Shown: piece after piece, positions 1 to 8,666 of the stretch | How the letters are laid out: every line of letters starts with the position of its first letter | Numbering within the stretch: position 1 is the first letter of the stretch | Program-made: the position numbers and the translations under genes | The notes under the pieces: generated by a model | Told to the model about the DNA's origin: nothing | The model's database searches: none | Seen by the model: only the letters and a program-made list of their open reading frames with translations | Source of the DNA: Hyphomicrobiales bacterium | Lineage (GTDB): Bacteria; Pseudomonadota; Alphaproteobacteria; Rhizobiales; Beijerinckiaceae | Direction of reading: 5' to 3' | NCBI GenBank assembly: GCA_019075905.1 | Contig: JAGXAM010000010.1 | Coordinates: forward strand, 1 to 64,000 | DNA length: 64,000 nt

Positions 1-65
1 CCTTCCAGAAGCCGGGCGATGAAGCGCAACCGTTCGTCCATGACCGAACTCACTTTCCACGGCAT
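1..65 (-). CDS. IS481-family transposase, N-terminal fragment (continues beyond base 1)
   Basis: The minus strand from 65 reads M-P-W-K-V-S-S-V-M-D-E-R-L-R-F-I-A-R-L-L, the start typical of IS481 / integrase-core transposases (MPWK...MDERLRFIARLL...). A GGGAGG ribosome-binding site sits 5 bases upstream of the ATG (71-76). Only 21 complete codons are visible; the helix-turn-helix and the DDE integrase core would lie to the left of the window, so whether the gene is intact is unknown. The family call rests on recognising this conserved N-terminus. Confidence 0.75.
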   Translation of the reverse strand, partial: MPWKVSSVMDERLRFIARLLE

Positions 66-121
66 CCACACCTCCCGCCACCAAAAAAATGGCAAAAAGT
101 GTAACCCATGTGTCCGGTACA
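1..121 (-). mobile_element. IS481-family insertion sequence, one end only
   Basis: The first ~120 bases hold the 5' end of a transposase reading leftwards out of the window, preceded by a strong ribosome-binding site and then by a terminus-like sequence. Read on the minus strand from about 121 this begins TGTACCGGACACATGGGT, the TGT start expected for IS481-type ends. The rest of the element and its other inverted repeat lie outside the window, so the exact boundary (121, or up to ~129 if the preceding TGACATTT is included) and the target duplication cannot be fixed. The element ends ~75 bases beyond the topA stop codon. Confidence 0.7.
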
Positions 122-198
122 AAATGTCACCTGTCTCTCAGGCCGTACAATTTTTGCCTGATCATCCCGGTCGGCCGCGAGCCTGCAACCGGCGCGGC

Positions 199-3000
199 TC
201 AAGCTTTCATGGCACCTTTCTTTGCCGCCGGGCGCTTGGCCTTGGCAGCAGCGGCTTTCGGCTTTGCGGCTTTGGCTTTCGCGGGCCTGGCGGCCGGCGA
301 CATTGCCGCCTTTTCATCGATCAGCTCAATGGCTTGCGCGAGCGTTACATCTTCCAGATTCGTGCCCTTGGGCAAGGTTGCATTGGTCTTGCCATGACTG
401 ACATAGGCACCAAATCGGCCATCGCGCATAGTGATGGCACCGCCTGCCGGATGTTCGCCCAGCACCCGGCCGCCCGAAGCGCCGCCACCGCCCTCGGCCT
501 TGGCCTTCAGCAAGCCTATGGCCGTGTCGAGATCGAGCGTTGCCGGATCAGTGCCCTTGGGCAGGGTGGCGTTGAACTTGCCATAGCTGACATAGGGCCC
601 GTAGCGGCCGGATTTGACAATGATGTCGCCGCCATCAGGATGGGCTCCCACCACCCGTCCGGCAACGCCGCCACCAAACCGGCTCGAGGCCCCGCTCTCC
701 TTGGCGACAATCAGGTCGATCGCCCGGTTGGCGCCGATCTCCAGCACATTGTCATCGCGCCCGAGATTGGCGTAGGTCTTGGCGTGCTGCACATAGGCAC
801 CAAACCGGCCGATCCCGGCCAGAATCGGTGCCTTGGTCACCGGATGCAGCGCCACCTCGCGCGGCAATTGCAACAGGCCGATGGCGATGGCCAGCGTCAC
901 ATCCTGCGCCGCCATGCCCTTGGGCAGCGATGAGCGCTTCGGCTTGTCGCCCTCGCCCTGCTGCACATAGGGCCCGAACCTGCCATCGCGCAGGCTGATG
1001 TCATCGCCGGTCGCCGGATCCTTGCCCAGCACCTGCACCCCGGGCCGGCCCTGCGCATCGGCGCCATCGCCTTCACCTTCCTTGACCGAAAGCTGGCGGG
1101 TATATTTGCATTCGGGATAATTCGAGCAGCCGACAAAGGCCCCGTATTTGCTGAGTTTCAGCGACAATTGGCCCTTGTTGCACGAGGGGCACAGCCGCGG
1201 ATCGCCGCCATCGGCGCGCTTGGGGAAAATATGCGCCGCAAGGCTGTCGTTGAGATGGTCGAGCACCTGCGTCGTGCGCAGGTCCCTGGTGTCATCAATG
1301 GCGGCAGAAAAATCCTTCCAGAAATCGCGCAGCACGATTTTCCAGTCGATTTCATCATTGGAGACCCGGTCGAGCTGCCCTTCCAGCGCCGCTGTGAAAT
1401 CAAAGCTCACATACCGGGCAAAAAAGCTTTCGAGGAACGAGGTGACAATGCGGCCCTTGTCTTCCGGCACCAGCCGCTTTTTCTCCAGCCGCACATATTC
1501 GCGGTCACGCAGCACGGCGAGAGTCGACGCATAGGTCGAGGGCCGCCCGATGCCGAGCTCCTCCATGCGCTTGACCAGCGAGGCCTCGCTGAAGCGCGGC
1601 GGCGGCTCGGTAAAATGCTGGTCGATGGCAATATGGTCGCGGGTAAGGGCATCGCCCGCGGCCATGGCCGGTAGCCGTGAGGCCTCCTCATCGCCATCAT
1701 CATCGCGCCCTTCCTGATAGAGCGCCAGAAAGCCCTCAAACCGCACCACCTGGCCGGTCGCCCGCAGATCGAGCTTGCGCCCGCCGGCCTCAGCCAGAAT
1801 ATCAACCGTGGTGCGTTCGAGCTCGGCGCTTTCCATCTGGCAGGCGATGGTGCGGTTCCAGATTAGTTCATAGAGCCGCGCCTGGTCGCCATCGAGGTGG
1901 CGCGCCATGTCGCGCGGATGGCGCGACGGGTCGGTCGGGCGGATGGCCTCATGCGCCTCCTGCGCATTCTTGGCCTTCACCAGATATTTGCGCGGGGCGC
2001 CGGGCAGGAAACGGGCCGGAAAGTCGCGGGCAATCACCTTGCGCAGCGCCGCAACCGCCTCGGGCACGATATCGACGCCGTCGGTACGCATATAAGTGAT
2101 GAGTCCCACCGTCTCGCCGCCAAGGTCGATGCCCTCATAAAGCTTCTGGGCGAGCTGCATGGTGCGGGCCGGGGCAAAGCCGAGCTTGCGGGCCGCCTCC
2201 TGCTGCAGGGTCGAAGTGGTAAAGGGCGGCGAGGGGTGGCGCTTGACCGGCTTGGCCTCGATCGCCGCCACATGAAATTGTCCGGCCTGGAGCGCCGCTT
2301 CAAAGGATTTGGCCTCGGCCTGCGTGCCGACATCCAGTCGGTTGATCTTCTTGCCGTCGGCGCCCACCAGCCTTGCAGTGAAAGCCTCGCCCTTCAGGGT
2401 TTTCAGATGCGCGACAATCGACCAGTATTCGCGCTTGATGAAGGTCTCGATCTCGCGCTCGCGGTCGCAAATCAGCCGCAGCGCCACAGATTGCACCCGG
2501 CCCGCCGAGCGAGCGCCCGGCAATTTGCGCCACAACACCGGCGAGAGATTGAAGCCCACGAGATAATCCAGCGCACGGCGCGCCAGATAGGCGTCAACCA
2601 AGGGCTGGTCGATGGCGCGCGGATGGCGCATCGCCTCCGTGACGGAATCGCGCGTGATGGCGTTGAACACCACCCGTTCGACCGGCTTGTCTTTCAGCGC
2701 CTTTTTCTGGCGCAGCATTTCCAGCACGTGCCAGGAAATCGCCTCGCCCTCGCGATCAGGGTCGGTCGCCAGAATGATCCTGTCGGCGCTGCGCGCTACA
2801 CTTATAATGTCGCTGACCCGCTTCGAGGCCTTGGCATCCACTTCCCAGAGCATGGCAAAATCGGCATCAGGATCGACCGAGCCATCCTTGGCCGGCAAAT
2901 CGCGGATATGGCCGAAGGATGCCATCACCTCAAAGCCGCGCCCCAGATATTTGTTGATGGTCTTGGCTTTGGCAGGCGATTCGACAATGACAAGATCCAT
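199..3000 (-). CDS. topA: DNA topoisomerase I
   Basis: Type IA topoisomerase that relaxes negatively supercoiled DNA by cutting one strand through a 5'-phosphotyrosine. From the ATG at 3000 the protein is 933 residues. It has an N-terminal Toprim domain (VIVESPAKAKTI at 4-15; acidic DPDREGE at ~80-86), the active-site motif YMRTDG with the catalytic Tyr near residue 303, and a C-terminal region with one four-Cys zinc motif (CPSC...CSNYPEC). Four Topo-C repeats of the type GRFGPYV / GRFGAYV follow, then a Lys/Ala-rich tail suited to binding DNA. The frame is open upstream to 3090, but the conserved start MDLVIVESP begins at 3000 (another ATG lies at 3009). It is followed downstream by an IS481 end rather than by a recognisable neighbour. 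Confidence 0.97.
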   Translation of the reverse strand: MDLVIVESPAKAKTINKYLGRGFEVMASFGHIRDLPAKDGSVDPDADFAMLWEVDAKASKRVSDIISVARSADRIILATDPDREGEAISWHVLEMLRQKKALKDKPVERVVFNAITRDSVTEAMRHPRAIDQPLVDAYLARRALDYLVGFNLSPVLWRKLPGARSAGRVQSVALRLICDREREIETFIKREYWSIVAHLKTLKGEAFTARLVGADGKKINRLDVGTQAEAKSFEAALQAGQFHVAAIEAKPVKRHPSPPFTTSTLQQEAARKLGFAPARTMQLAQKLYEGIDLGGETVGLITYMRTDGVDIVPEAVAALRKVIARDFPARFLPGAPRKYLVKAKNAQEAHEAIRPTDPSRHPRDMARHLDGDQARLYELIWNRTIACQMESAELERTTVDILAEAGGRKLDLRATGQVVRFEGFLALYQEGRDDDGDEEASRLPAMAAGDALTRDHIAIDQHFTEPPPRFSEASLVKRMEELGIGRPSTYASTLAVLRDREYVRLEKKRLVPEDKGRIVTSFLESFFARYVSFDFTAALEGQLDRVSNDEIDWKIVLRDFWKDFSAAIDDTRDLRTTQVLDHLNDSLAAHIFPKRADGGDPRLCPSCNKGQLSLKLSKYGAFVGCSNYPECKYTRQLSVKEGEGDGADAQGRPGVQVLGKDPATGDDISLRDGRFGPYVQQGEGDKPKRSSLPKGMAAQDVTLAIAIGLLQLPREVALHPVTKAPILAGIGRFGAYVQHAKTYANLGRDDNVLEIGANRAIDLIVAKESGASSRFGGGVAGRVVGAHPDGGDIIVKSGRYGPYVSYGKFNATLPKGTDPATLDLDTAIGLLKAKAEGGGGASGGRVLGEHPAGGAITMRDGRFGAYVSHGKTNATLPKGTNLEDVTLAQAIELIDEKAAMSPAARPAKAKAAKPKAAAAKAKRPAAKKGAMKA

Positions 3001-3105
3001 GGAATTCATTCCGGGCAATGGGGCAGGGCAAGCGTGCAGGCGCGCGGGAAAATGCGGCAGCAGGCCGACACTGTCAATGCAGCCTCGCAATGCAGCCTCG
3101 CGCCG

Positions 3106-3771
3106 TTAGCCATCCAGCAGCCGGCGCGCCTGCGCAAACACGGCATCAAACATGGCTGGTGTCAAAACGCCGGTATTGGTATTGTAGCGCGAGCAATGGT
3201 AGGAATCGATGATATTGATCATGCGGCCCGCGCTAGTCGCCACCCGGTGCACCGCGCCATGGCTGAAGGGCGCCAGCGCCAGCCTTTGCCCGCAGGCCTT
3301 GATGGTGGCCTCATGGGCGATCCGCCCCAGCGCCACCACACAGGCCAGCCCGGGCAAACGGCCCAGCTCCGCCTCCAGAAACTGGCGGCATTGCGAGATT
3401 TCCGCCGGCAGCGGCTTGTTTTGCGGCGGCACGCAGCGCACCGCATTGGTGATGCGGCAATCCACCAGGCTCAGGCCATCATCAGGCGCCGCGGCAAAGC
3501 TGCCCCGCGAAAACCCGAATTTCGCCAATGTTGCATAAAGCAGGATGCCGGCATGATCGCCGGTAAAGGGCCGCCCCGTGCGGTTGGCCCCGCGCAAACC
3601 GGGCGCGAGGCCGACAATCAGCAGCCGCGCACCGCCATCCCCGCCCCATGAGGGCACCGGACTGTTGAACCAGTCAGGCTCGTCCAGCCGCACCTTGTTA
3701 CGAAAGGTCGCGAGGCGCGGACACAAGGCACAGTCGGCAGCAGGCTGGTGGCCGTTACTATTGCTGGCCAC
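3106..3771 (-). CDS. uracil-DNA glycosylase, family 5 (UDGb-like)
   Basis: Base-excision repair enzyme that removes uracil, and in family 5 other deaminated bases, from DNA. The 221-residue protein has motif 1 GLAPGLRGANRTGRPFTGD (~54-72), which matches family 5 (GLAP...NRTGR.FTGD) better than family 4 (GEAPG). A second active-site loop reads HCSRYNTNTG near the C-terminus. Cysteines at 14, 17, 113 and 128 (also 105) could hold the 4Fe-4S cluster typical of families 4 and 5. The start is a GTG two bases after the NYN gene stop, so the two genes are probably co-transcribed; no better in-frame start is apparent. The second motif usually reads HPS, so HCS is slightly unusual. Confidence 0.85.
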   Translation of the reverse strand: MASNSNGHQPAADCALCPRLATFRNKVRLDEPDWFNSPVPSWGGDGGARLLIVGLAPGLRGANRTGRPFTGDHAGILLYATLAKFGFSRGSFAAAPDDGLSLVDCRITNAVRCVPPQNKPLPAEISQCRQFLEAELGRLPGLACVVALGRIAHEATIKACGQRLALAPFSHGAVHRVATSAGRMINIIDSYHCSRYNTNTGVLTPAMFDAVFAQARRLLDG

Positions 3772-3773
3772 CC

Positions 3774-4394
3774 TCAGCCGACGGGCAGATTGTCGTCATT
3801 GGGGTGATCGGGCGAGAAAGCCGGGATCGGCCGCCGCTCCTGGAAGCGCTGCACCCGGTCCGGCCGCTCGCCGGGATCGCGGCCAACGCGGTTGATTAGC
3901 TGAGTAAGATCAATGAATTCATCGGCCTGCCGACGCAATTCATCGGCTACCATCGGCGGCTGGGTAGTCACGGTCGAGACCACCGAAACCCGCACACCCT
4001 TGCGCTGCAGGGCTTCCACCAGCGAGCGGAAATCGCCATCGCCCGAAAACAGCACGATGTGATCGAGATGGTCGGCCATTTCCATGGCATCGACAGCAAG
4101 CTCAATGTCCATATTGCCTTTGATCTTGCGGCGGCCCATGGAATCCGTGAATTCCTTGGCAGGCTTGGTGACGACGGCAAAACCATTATAGTCAAGCCAG
4201 TCGATCAAAGGGCGAATTGATGAATATTCCTGGTCTTCCACCAACGCAGTGTAATAGAAGGACCGGATGAGCCGCCCGCGGCTCTGGAATTCCTTGAGGA
4301 GTTTTTTGTAATCAATATCGAACCCAATCATTTTCGCGGTGGCGTAAAGATTGGCTCCATCAATGAAAAGGGCGATACGTTCTTGCTGTTGCAT
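3774..4394 (-). CDS. NYN-domain (LabA/DUF88-like) ribonuclease family protein
   Basis: PIN-like NYN domain protein of about 206 residues, a family of metal-dependent nucleases acting on RNA. The acidic pocket is visible: FIDGANLY near residues 10-17, NMDIELAVDAM in the middle and SGDGDF later, giving the usual Asp cluster. The C-terminal ~40 residues are polar and probably disordered. I chose the ATG at 4394 because it places MQQQERIALFIDG at the N-terminus as in relatives; an upstream extension to 4424 has no support. It is divergent from rpoZ across a 382-base gap, and it is a common neighbour of rpoZ in alphaproteobacteria. The substrate is not known from sequence. Confidence 0.85.
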   Translation of the reverse strand: MQQQERIALFIDGANLYATAKMIGFDIDYKKLLKEFQSRGRLIRSFYYTALVEDQEYSSIRPLIDWLDYNGFAVVTKPAKEFTDSMGRRKIKGNMDIELAVDAMEMADHLDHIVLFSGDGDFRSLVEALQRKGVRVSVVSTVTTQPPMVADELRRQADEFIDLTQLINRVGRDPGERPDRVQRFQERRPIPAFSPDHPNDDNLPVG

Positions 4395-4776
4395 GATGCT
4401 CTCTAAAATAAAAATGATTTCCAAAGTCGCGCTTTCGACCCTAAAATAACCGGGTCTTTTGCCATGTCGACAAATTCCCTAAACCTCAAGACACAGCGCA
4501 ACGACACATACGGCGCGGCAACGAAAGTCCCATCATTTACCCGCAAAGCAAATGTATCATGCGCGCAGTATCAGTCAAGAGCGTGCGACGTAGGTCATTG
4601 AGTTTTAAGTTCCATTTTTGGCGTTAACAATCCCGGCGCAAGCTCCCCTTGCGCAAATGCGACGTCCCGCCGGCCCCCCCCGGCGCGGCCCGCGGCGCCC
4701 CTGCGATGCCAGGTTGATTTTTGGCCGCCGGGCCATTAAGGGGGAGGCAAGAAATTCCTCTTGATTTTGGTGGTAC
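4395..4776. other. divergent promoter region between the NYN gene and rpoZ
   Basis: No gene is seen in these 382 bases. They must carry the promoters of two divergent genes, but I cannot find a convincing -35/-10 pair. The half near rpoZ has a perfect 7-bp hairpin GCGCAAG-CTCCC-CTTGCGC (4636-4654) without a following T-run, so it is more likely a leader structure than a terminator. It also has a run of eight C residues (4674-4681) in a very GC-rich patch. The half near the NYN gene is AT-richer. Confidence 0.5.
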
Positions 4777-5169
4777 ATGGCGCGCGTCACAGTCGAAGAC
4801 TGCATTGAAAAAATTCCCAACCGGTTCGATTTGATCCTGATGGCGAGCCATCGTGCCCGTCTGCTGGGTGCGGGCTCGGGCCTGACGGTCGAGCGTGACA
4901 ATGACAAGAACCCGGTCGTGGCGCTGCGCGAGATCGCCGACGGCATGCTGGCGCCCGAGGACCTGCGCGAGAATTTTATCCATTCCCTGCAAAAGAATGT
5001 CGAGGTCGACGAGCCGGAAACCCAGGCAGCGCCCAGCCTTGCCAGCGTCGCCGACATTGCCGTCGATACCGCGGATGATGGCCAGTTTGATCGCATGACC
5101 GAAGAAGATCTGCTGCGCGGCCTGGAAGGCATCGTGCCTCCAGCGGCAACGGACGACGACGGCGACTGA
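4777..5169 (+). CDS. rpoZ: RNA polymerase omega subunit
   Basis: Small subunit that helps assemble and stabilise RNA polymerase through the beta' subunit. The 130-residue protein starts MARVTVEDC and contains the conserved NRFDL and ALREIADG motifs of omega. The tail after residue ~70 is acidic and low in complexity, as is usual in alphaproteobacteria. A GGTGG ribosome-binding site lies just before the ATG. It is followed 87 bases later by rsh, the classical rpoZ-spoT arrangement; omega is one of the sites where (p)ppGpp acts on RNA polymerase in E. coli. Confidence 0.97.
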   Translation: MARVTVEDCIEKIPNRFDLILMASHRARLLGAGSGLTVERDNDKNPVVALREIADGMLAPEDLRENFIHSLQKNVEVDEPETQAAPSLASVADIAVDTADDGQFDRMTEEDLLRGLEGIVPPAATDDDGD

Positions 5170-5256
5170 GCCCGGGCGCAGGTGCGGGTTCGGCAGGTGG
5201 GTGTGTAACGCAAGTCCGGGCCTCAGCCCGTCAATGAGAAAGTCGCCTGACCCATC

Positions 5257-7479
5257 ATGATGCGGCAAATGGACCTTGTTGATCGGGTGTTGCGCTACAA
5301 CCCCAGTGCCAACGAGGATTTGCTGAACCGGGCCTATGTCTATGCCATGCGCGCCCATGGCACCCAGAAGCGGGAATCGGGCGATCCCTACCTGTCGCAT
5401 CCGCTTGAAGTCGCTGCCATTCTCACCGACATGAAGCTCGATGAGGCTTCAATCGTCGCGGCGGTGCTGCATGACACCATCGAGGATACGGCCGCCACCC
5501 GCGAGGATATAGACACCATATTCGGGCCGGAAATCGGCGGCCTGGTCGAGGGCCTGACCAAACTCAAGCGACTCGATCTCGTCAACAAGCGCACCGCCCA
5601 GGCTGAGAACTTTCGCAAACTCTTGCTTGCAGTAGCGCAAGATGTCCGGGTGCTGCTGGTGAAGCTGGCTGACCGGCTTCACAATATGCGCACCCTGAAC
5701 CATGTGTCGCCGGAAAAGCGCCGCCGCATCGGCGAGGAGACGCTGGAAATCTATGCGCCTCTGGCTGGGCGCATGGGCATGCAGGCGATCCGTGACGAGC
5801 TTGAGGACCTGTCGTTTCGCGCCGTCATGCCGGAGGCCGCCGCCACCATTGCCGAGCGCCTCGAGAGCCTGCGCAAAAACTATGGCGGCGTCATCAAGCG
5901 CGTCGAAAAGGATATAACTGAGGCTCTCGCCGCACAGGGCATCAAGGCGCAGGTGGTCGGGCGCGAAAAGCAGCCCTATTCGATCTGGCGCAAGATGGAG
6001 CGCAAATCCATCGCCTTCGAGCAATTGTCGGATATTTACGGTTTTCGCGTGCTGGTTGAGACCACGCCGGAATGTTACGCCGTGCTCGGCGTGGTGCACA
6101 CCCGCTGGCAGATCGTCCCGGGCCGCTTCAAGGATTATATTTCCCTGCCCAAGGAAAATGATTACCGCTCTCTGCACACCACGATTGTCGGCATTGGCGA
6201 GCAGCGGGTGGAATTGCAGGTCCGCACCCGGGCGATGCATGACATTGCCGAAAACGGCATTGCGGCGCATGCGCTCTACAAGGATGGCGTGCCCGGCGGG
6301 CCGGGGGCGCTGAATTCCGAAAGTCGGGCCTATCAATGGCTGCGTCGCACCATCGAGCGCCTCAATCAGGGCACCACTTCGGAAGAATTTCTCGAACATA
6401 CCAAGCTCGAATTGTTCCACGACAAGGTGTTCTGCTTCACCCCCAAGGGTCGCCTGATCGCCCTGCCGCAGGGTGCGACCTCGCTGGATTTCGCCTATGC
6501 CGTGCATACCGACGTCGGCAACCGCGCAGTCGGTGTCAAGATCAATGGCAGGATCGCACCGCTGATGGCGCCCCTGCATAATGGTGACGAGGTGGAAATT
6601 GCCGGCTCGACCAAGCAGACGGTAACTCCCGCCTGGGAGCAGATGGTGGTGACCGGCAAGGCCCGCGCCGCCATTCGCCGCGCCACCAGAGAGGCGCGCC
6701 GCGAGCAGTTCAAGGGTTTTGGCCGGCAGATCCTGCGCGTTGCCTTTGAAAAGATCGAGAAGGTCTATTCCGACGACGCGCTCAAGAGCGTGCTGCCGCG
6801 CTTTGCCATGGCTTCGCTCGATGATCTTCTGGCTGCCGTTGGCGATGGCGAGGTTTCTGCCGGCGAGGTGATCGGCGCGCTCTGGCCTGATTACAAGAAG
6901 GAGCGCGTGGCCGGACGCCGGTCGGGCGCCGGGGCCAAACGCAGCGTCGATGGCTGGTTCGGTCTCAGCCGGGCGGCGAGCCTGGTGTTTCGCGTGCCGG
7001 GGGCTTCCTCGCCGCCGCGCGCCCATGAAAGCGTGCCCATTCGCGGCGTTGGCGAGGATATGGCGGTGCGCTTTGCCCCCAATGGCGGCGCGGTGCCGGG
7101 CGATCGCATCGTCGGCATTATCACGCCGGGCGAGGGCATCACCATCTATCCGATCCAGTCACCCGATCTTGTGCAGTTCGATGACCAGCCCGAGCGCTGG
7201 CTGGACGTGCGCTGGGATGTCGAGGACGACCAGAAGAACCTGTTTCCGGCCCGCATTGTCGTCACTGCTCTCAATGAGCCGGGCACGCTGGGTGCGGTCG
7301 CGACACTGATCGGCCAGACCGGCGCCAATATCGACAATATCGGCTTTGTTGCCTTGTCCCCGGATTTCCGCGACATGATCATCGATGTGTCGGTCTGGGA
7401 TCTCAAGCATCTAGATACGATCCTGCGGCAATTGCGCGCCCATCCGGCGGTAAGCAAGGCGGAGCGGGTCAATGGCTAA
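5257..7479 (+). CDS. rsh: bifunctional (p)ppGpp synthetase/hydrolase (Rsh, RelA/SpoT family)
   Basis: Makes and degrades the stringent-response alarmone (p)ppGpp. The 740 residues carry, in order, an HD hydrolase domain with intact HDTIED at 72-77, a synthetase domain (RFKDYIS.PK.N.YRSLHT), a TGS domain, a helical region and a C-terminal ACT domain. The synthetase motif has the basic R-F-K-D form found in bifunctional enzymes rather than the acidic E-x-D-D of RelA-only enzymes. With both halves intact, this is probably the sole long Rsh, as is usual in alphaproteobacteria, though the rest of the genome is not visible. The start MMRQMDLVDRV agrees with relatives. pdxJ and acpS follow closely. 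Confidence 0.96.
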   Translation: MMRQMDLVDRVLRYNPSANEDLLNRAYVYAMRAHGTQKRESGDPYLSHPLEVAAILTDMKLDEASIVAAVLHDTIEDTAATREDIDTIFGPEIGGLVEGLTKLKRLDLVNKRTAQAENFRKLLLAVAQDVRVLLVKLADRLHNMRTLNHVSPEKRRRIGEETLEIYAPLAGRMGMQAIRDELEDLSFRAVMPEAAATIAERLESLRKNYGGVIKRVEKDITEALAAQGIKAQVVGREKQPYSIWRKMERKSIAFEQLSDIYGFRVLVETTPECYAVLGVVHTRWQIVPGRFKDYISLPKENDYRSLHTTIVGIGEQRVELQVRTRAMHDIAENGIAAHALYKDGVPGGPGALNSESRAYQWLRRTIERLNQGTTSEEFLEHTKLELFHDKVFCFTPKGRLIALPQGATSLDFAYAVHTDVGNRAVGVKINGRIAPLMAPLHNGDEVEIAGSTKQTVTPAWEQMVVTGKARAAIRRATREARREQFKGFGRQILRVAFEKIEKVYSDDALKSVLPRFAMASLDDLLAAVGDGEVSAGEVIGALWPDYKKERVAGRRSGAGAKRSVDGWFGLSRAASLVFRVPGASSPPRAHESVPIRGVGEDMAVRFAPNGGAVPGDRIVGIITPGEGITIYPIQSPDLVQFDDQPERWLDVRWDVEDDQKNLFPARIVVTALNEPGTLGAVATLIGQTGANIDNIGFVALSPDFRDMIIDVSVWDLKHLDTILRQLRAHPAVSKAERVNG

Positions 7480-7503
7480 TAAGGGCAGGGGAACAGCGAG
7501 GCG

Positions 7504-8250
7504 ATGAGGCGCTTGCGTCTGGGAGTCAATATTGATCACGTCGCCACGGTGCGCAATGCCCGCGGCGGCCGGGTGCCCGATCCGTGCCGCGCCGCACTGG
7601 CAGCCATTGCCGCCGGGGCTGACGGGATTACCGCGCATCTGCGCGAGGATCGCCGCCATATCAGCGATGCCGATATTGCCGCCATCCGCGCCGCCATCGG
7701 CAAGCCGCTGAACTTTGAAATGGCCGCCACCGATGAAATGGTGGCCATTGCCTGCCGCACCAGGCCGCATGCTGCCTGCCTCGTGCCGGAAAAGCGCAGC
7801 GAGCGCACCACCGAAGGCGGGCTGGATGTCATTGGCGGCCATGATCACGTCGCGGCGGCGACGGCGCGGCTGACGGCGGCCGGCATTCGTGTCTCGCTGT
7901 TTGTCGAGCCCGCGAAGGCGGCGCTCGAAGCCGCCCGCAGCATCAGGGCCCCGGTGGTCGAGTTGCATACCGGTGCCTGGGCGGAAGCGGTGCTGGCCGG
8001 CGAGACCGGCAAGGCCGAAGCGGAATTTCAACGCCTGCGCGCCGCCGCCAGCCACGCTGCCACCCTTGGCCTCGAATGCCATGCCGGCCATGGTCTCGAT
8101 TATGACATGGCTCGCAAGCTGGCCGGCGTGCCCGAGATCATCGAACTCAATATCGGTCATTTCCTGATAGGCGAGGCCATTTTTGTCGGGCTCGATGCGG
8201 CAATCAAGACCATGCGCGCCGCCATGGACGAAGGGCGCGGGGCGGCATGA
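7504..8250 (+). CDS. pdxJ: pyridoxine 5'-phosphate synthase
   Basis: Last step of the DXP-dependent vitamin B6 pathway: condenses 1-deoxy-D-xylulose 5-phosphate with 3-amino-2-oxopropyl phosphate to pyridoxine 5'-phosphate. The 248-residue TIM barrel shows the family motifs [14 protein letters not shown] (9-22), [14 protein letters not shown] and the GHGLDY loop. It begins 24 bases after rsh and its stop overlaps the acpS start by four bases, so the rsh-pdxJ-acpS-trmJ-murI genes probably form one transcription unit. Confidence 0.97.
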   Translation: MRRLRLGVNIDHVATVRNARGGRVPDPCRAALAAIAAGADGITAHLREDRRHISDADIAAIRAAIGKPLNFEMAATDEMVAIACRTRPHAACLVPEKRSERTTEGGLDVIGGHDHVAAATARLTAAGIRVSLFVEPAKAALEAARSIRAPVVELHTGAWAEAVLAGETGKAEAEFQRLRAAASHAATLGLECHAGHGLDYDMARKLAGVPEIIELNIGHFLIGEAIFVGLDAAIKTMRAAMDEGRGAA

Positions 8251-8666
8251 TCATCGGCATAGGTCAGGATCTTTGCGATATCACCCGCATTGCCGCGACA
8301 ATAGCGCGTTTCGACAACCGCTTCATCCAGCGCTGCTTCACACCGCATGAACGCGCCCGCGCCGAGCGCCGGGGCGATCGCGCCGCCACCTATGCCAAGC
8401 GCTTTGCCGCCAAGGAGGCCTGTGCCAAGGCGCTCGGCACCGGGCTACGGCGCGGGGTGTTCTGGCGCGACATGGGCGTCGTCAACCTGCCTTCCGGCCA
8501 GCCGACCTTGCAGCTCACCGGCGGCGCGGCCCGGCGGCTTCAGGCCCTGACCCCCGCTGGCTGCGAGGCGATCATCCATCTGACCATGACCGACGAAAAG
8601 CCCATGGCTGCCGCCATGGTGGTGATCGAGGCCCGCCCCGTGCTTGCCCCCGGGGCCATCGCCTGA
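8247..8666 (+). CDS. acpS: holo-[acyl-carrier-protein] synthase
   Basis: Transfers the 4'-phosphopantetheine arm of CoA to the acyl carrier protein, activating it for fatty-acid synthesis. The 139-residue protein has the two metal/CoA-binding motifs of the family: GIGQDL with Asp8, and [16 protein letters not shown] with Glu57. Length and motifs are standard. It overlaps pdxJ by ATGA and shares one base with the next start (TGATG), which points to translational coupling. A common alphaproteobacterial order has lepB and rnc next; here a TrmJ-type methyltransferase follows instead. Confidence 0.96.
   Translation: MIIGIGQDLCDITRIAATIARFDNRFIQRCFTPHERARAERRGDRAATYAKRFAAKEACAKALGTGLRRGVFWRDMGVVNLPSGQPTLQLTGGAARRLQALTPAGCEAIIHLTMTDEKPMAAAMVVIEARPVLAPGAIA

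Noticed and set aside
1897-3651. 584-codon plus-strand frame opposite topA and the UDG gene
   Set aside because: It has no recognisable domain and an amino-acid composition rich in Arg, Gly and His; it arises because GC-rich third positions suppress stops on the opposite strand. topA and UDG on the minus strand have clear motifs.
5449-7026. 525-codon minus-strand frame opposite rsh
   Set aside because: Antisense shadow of rsh: no motif, no ribosome-binding site, biased composition.
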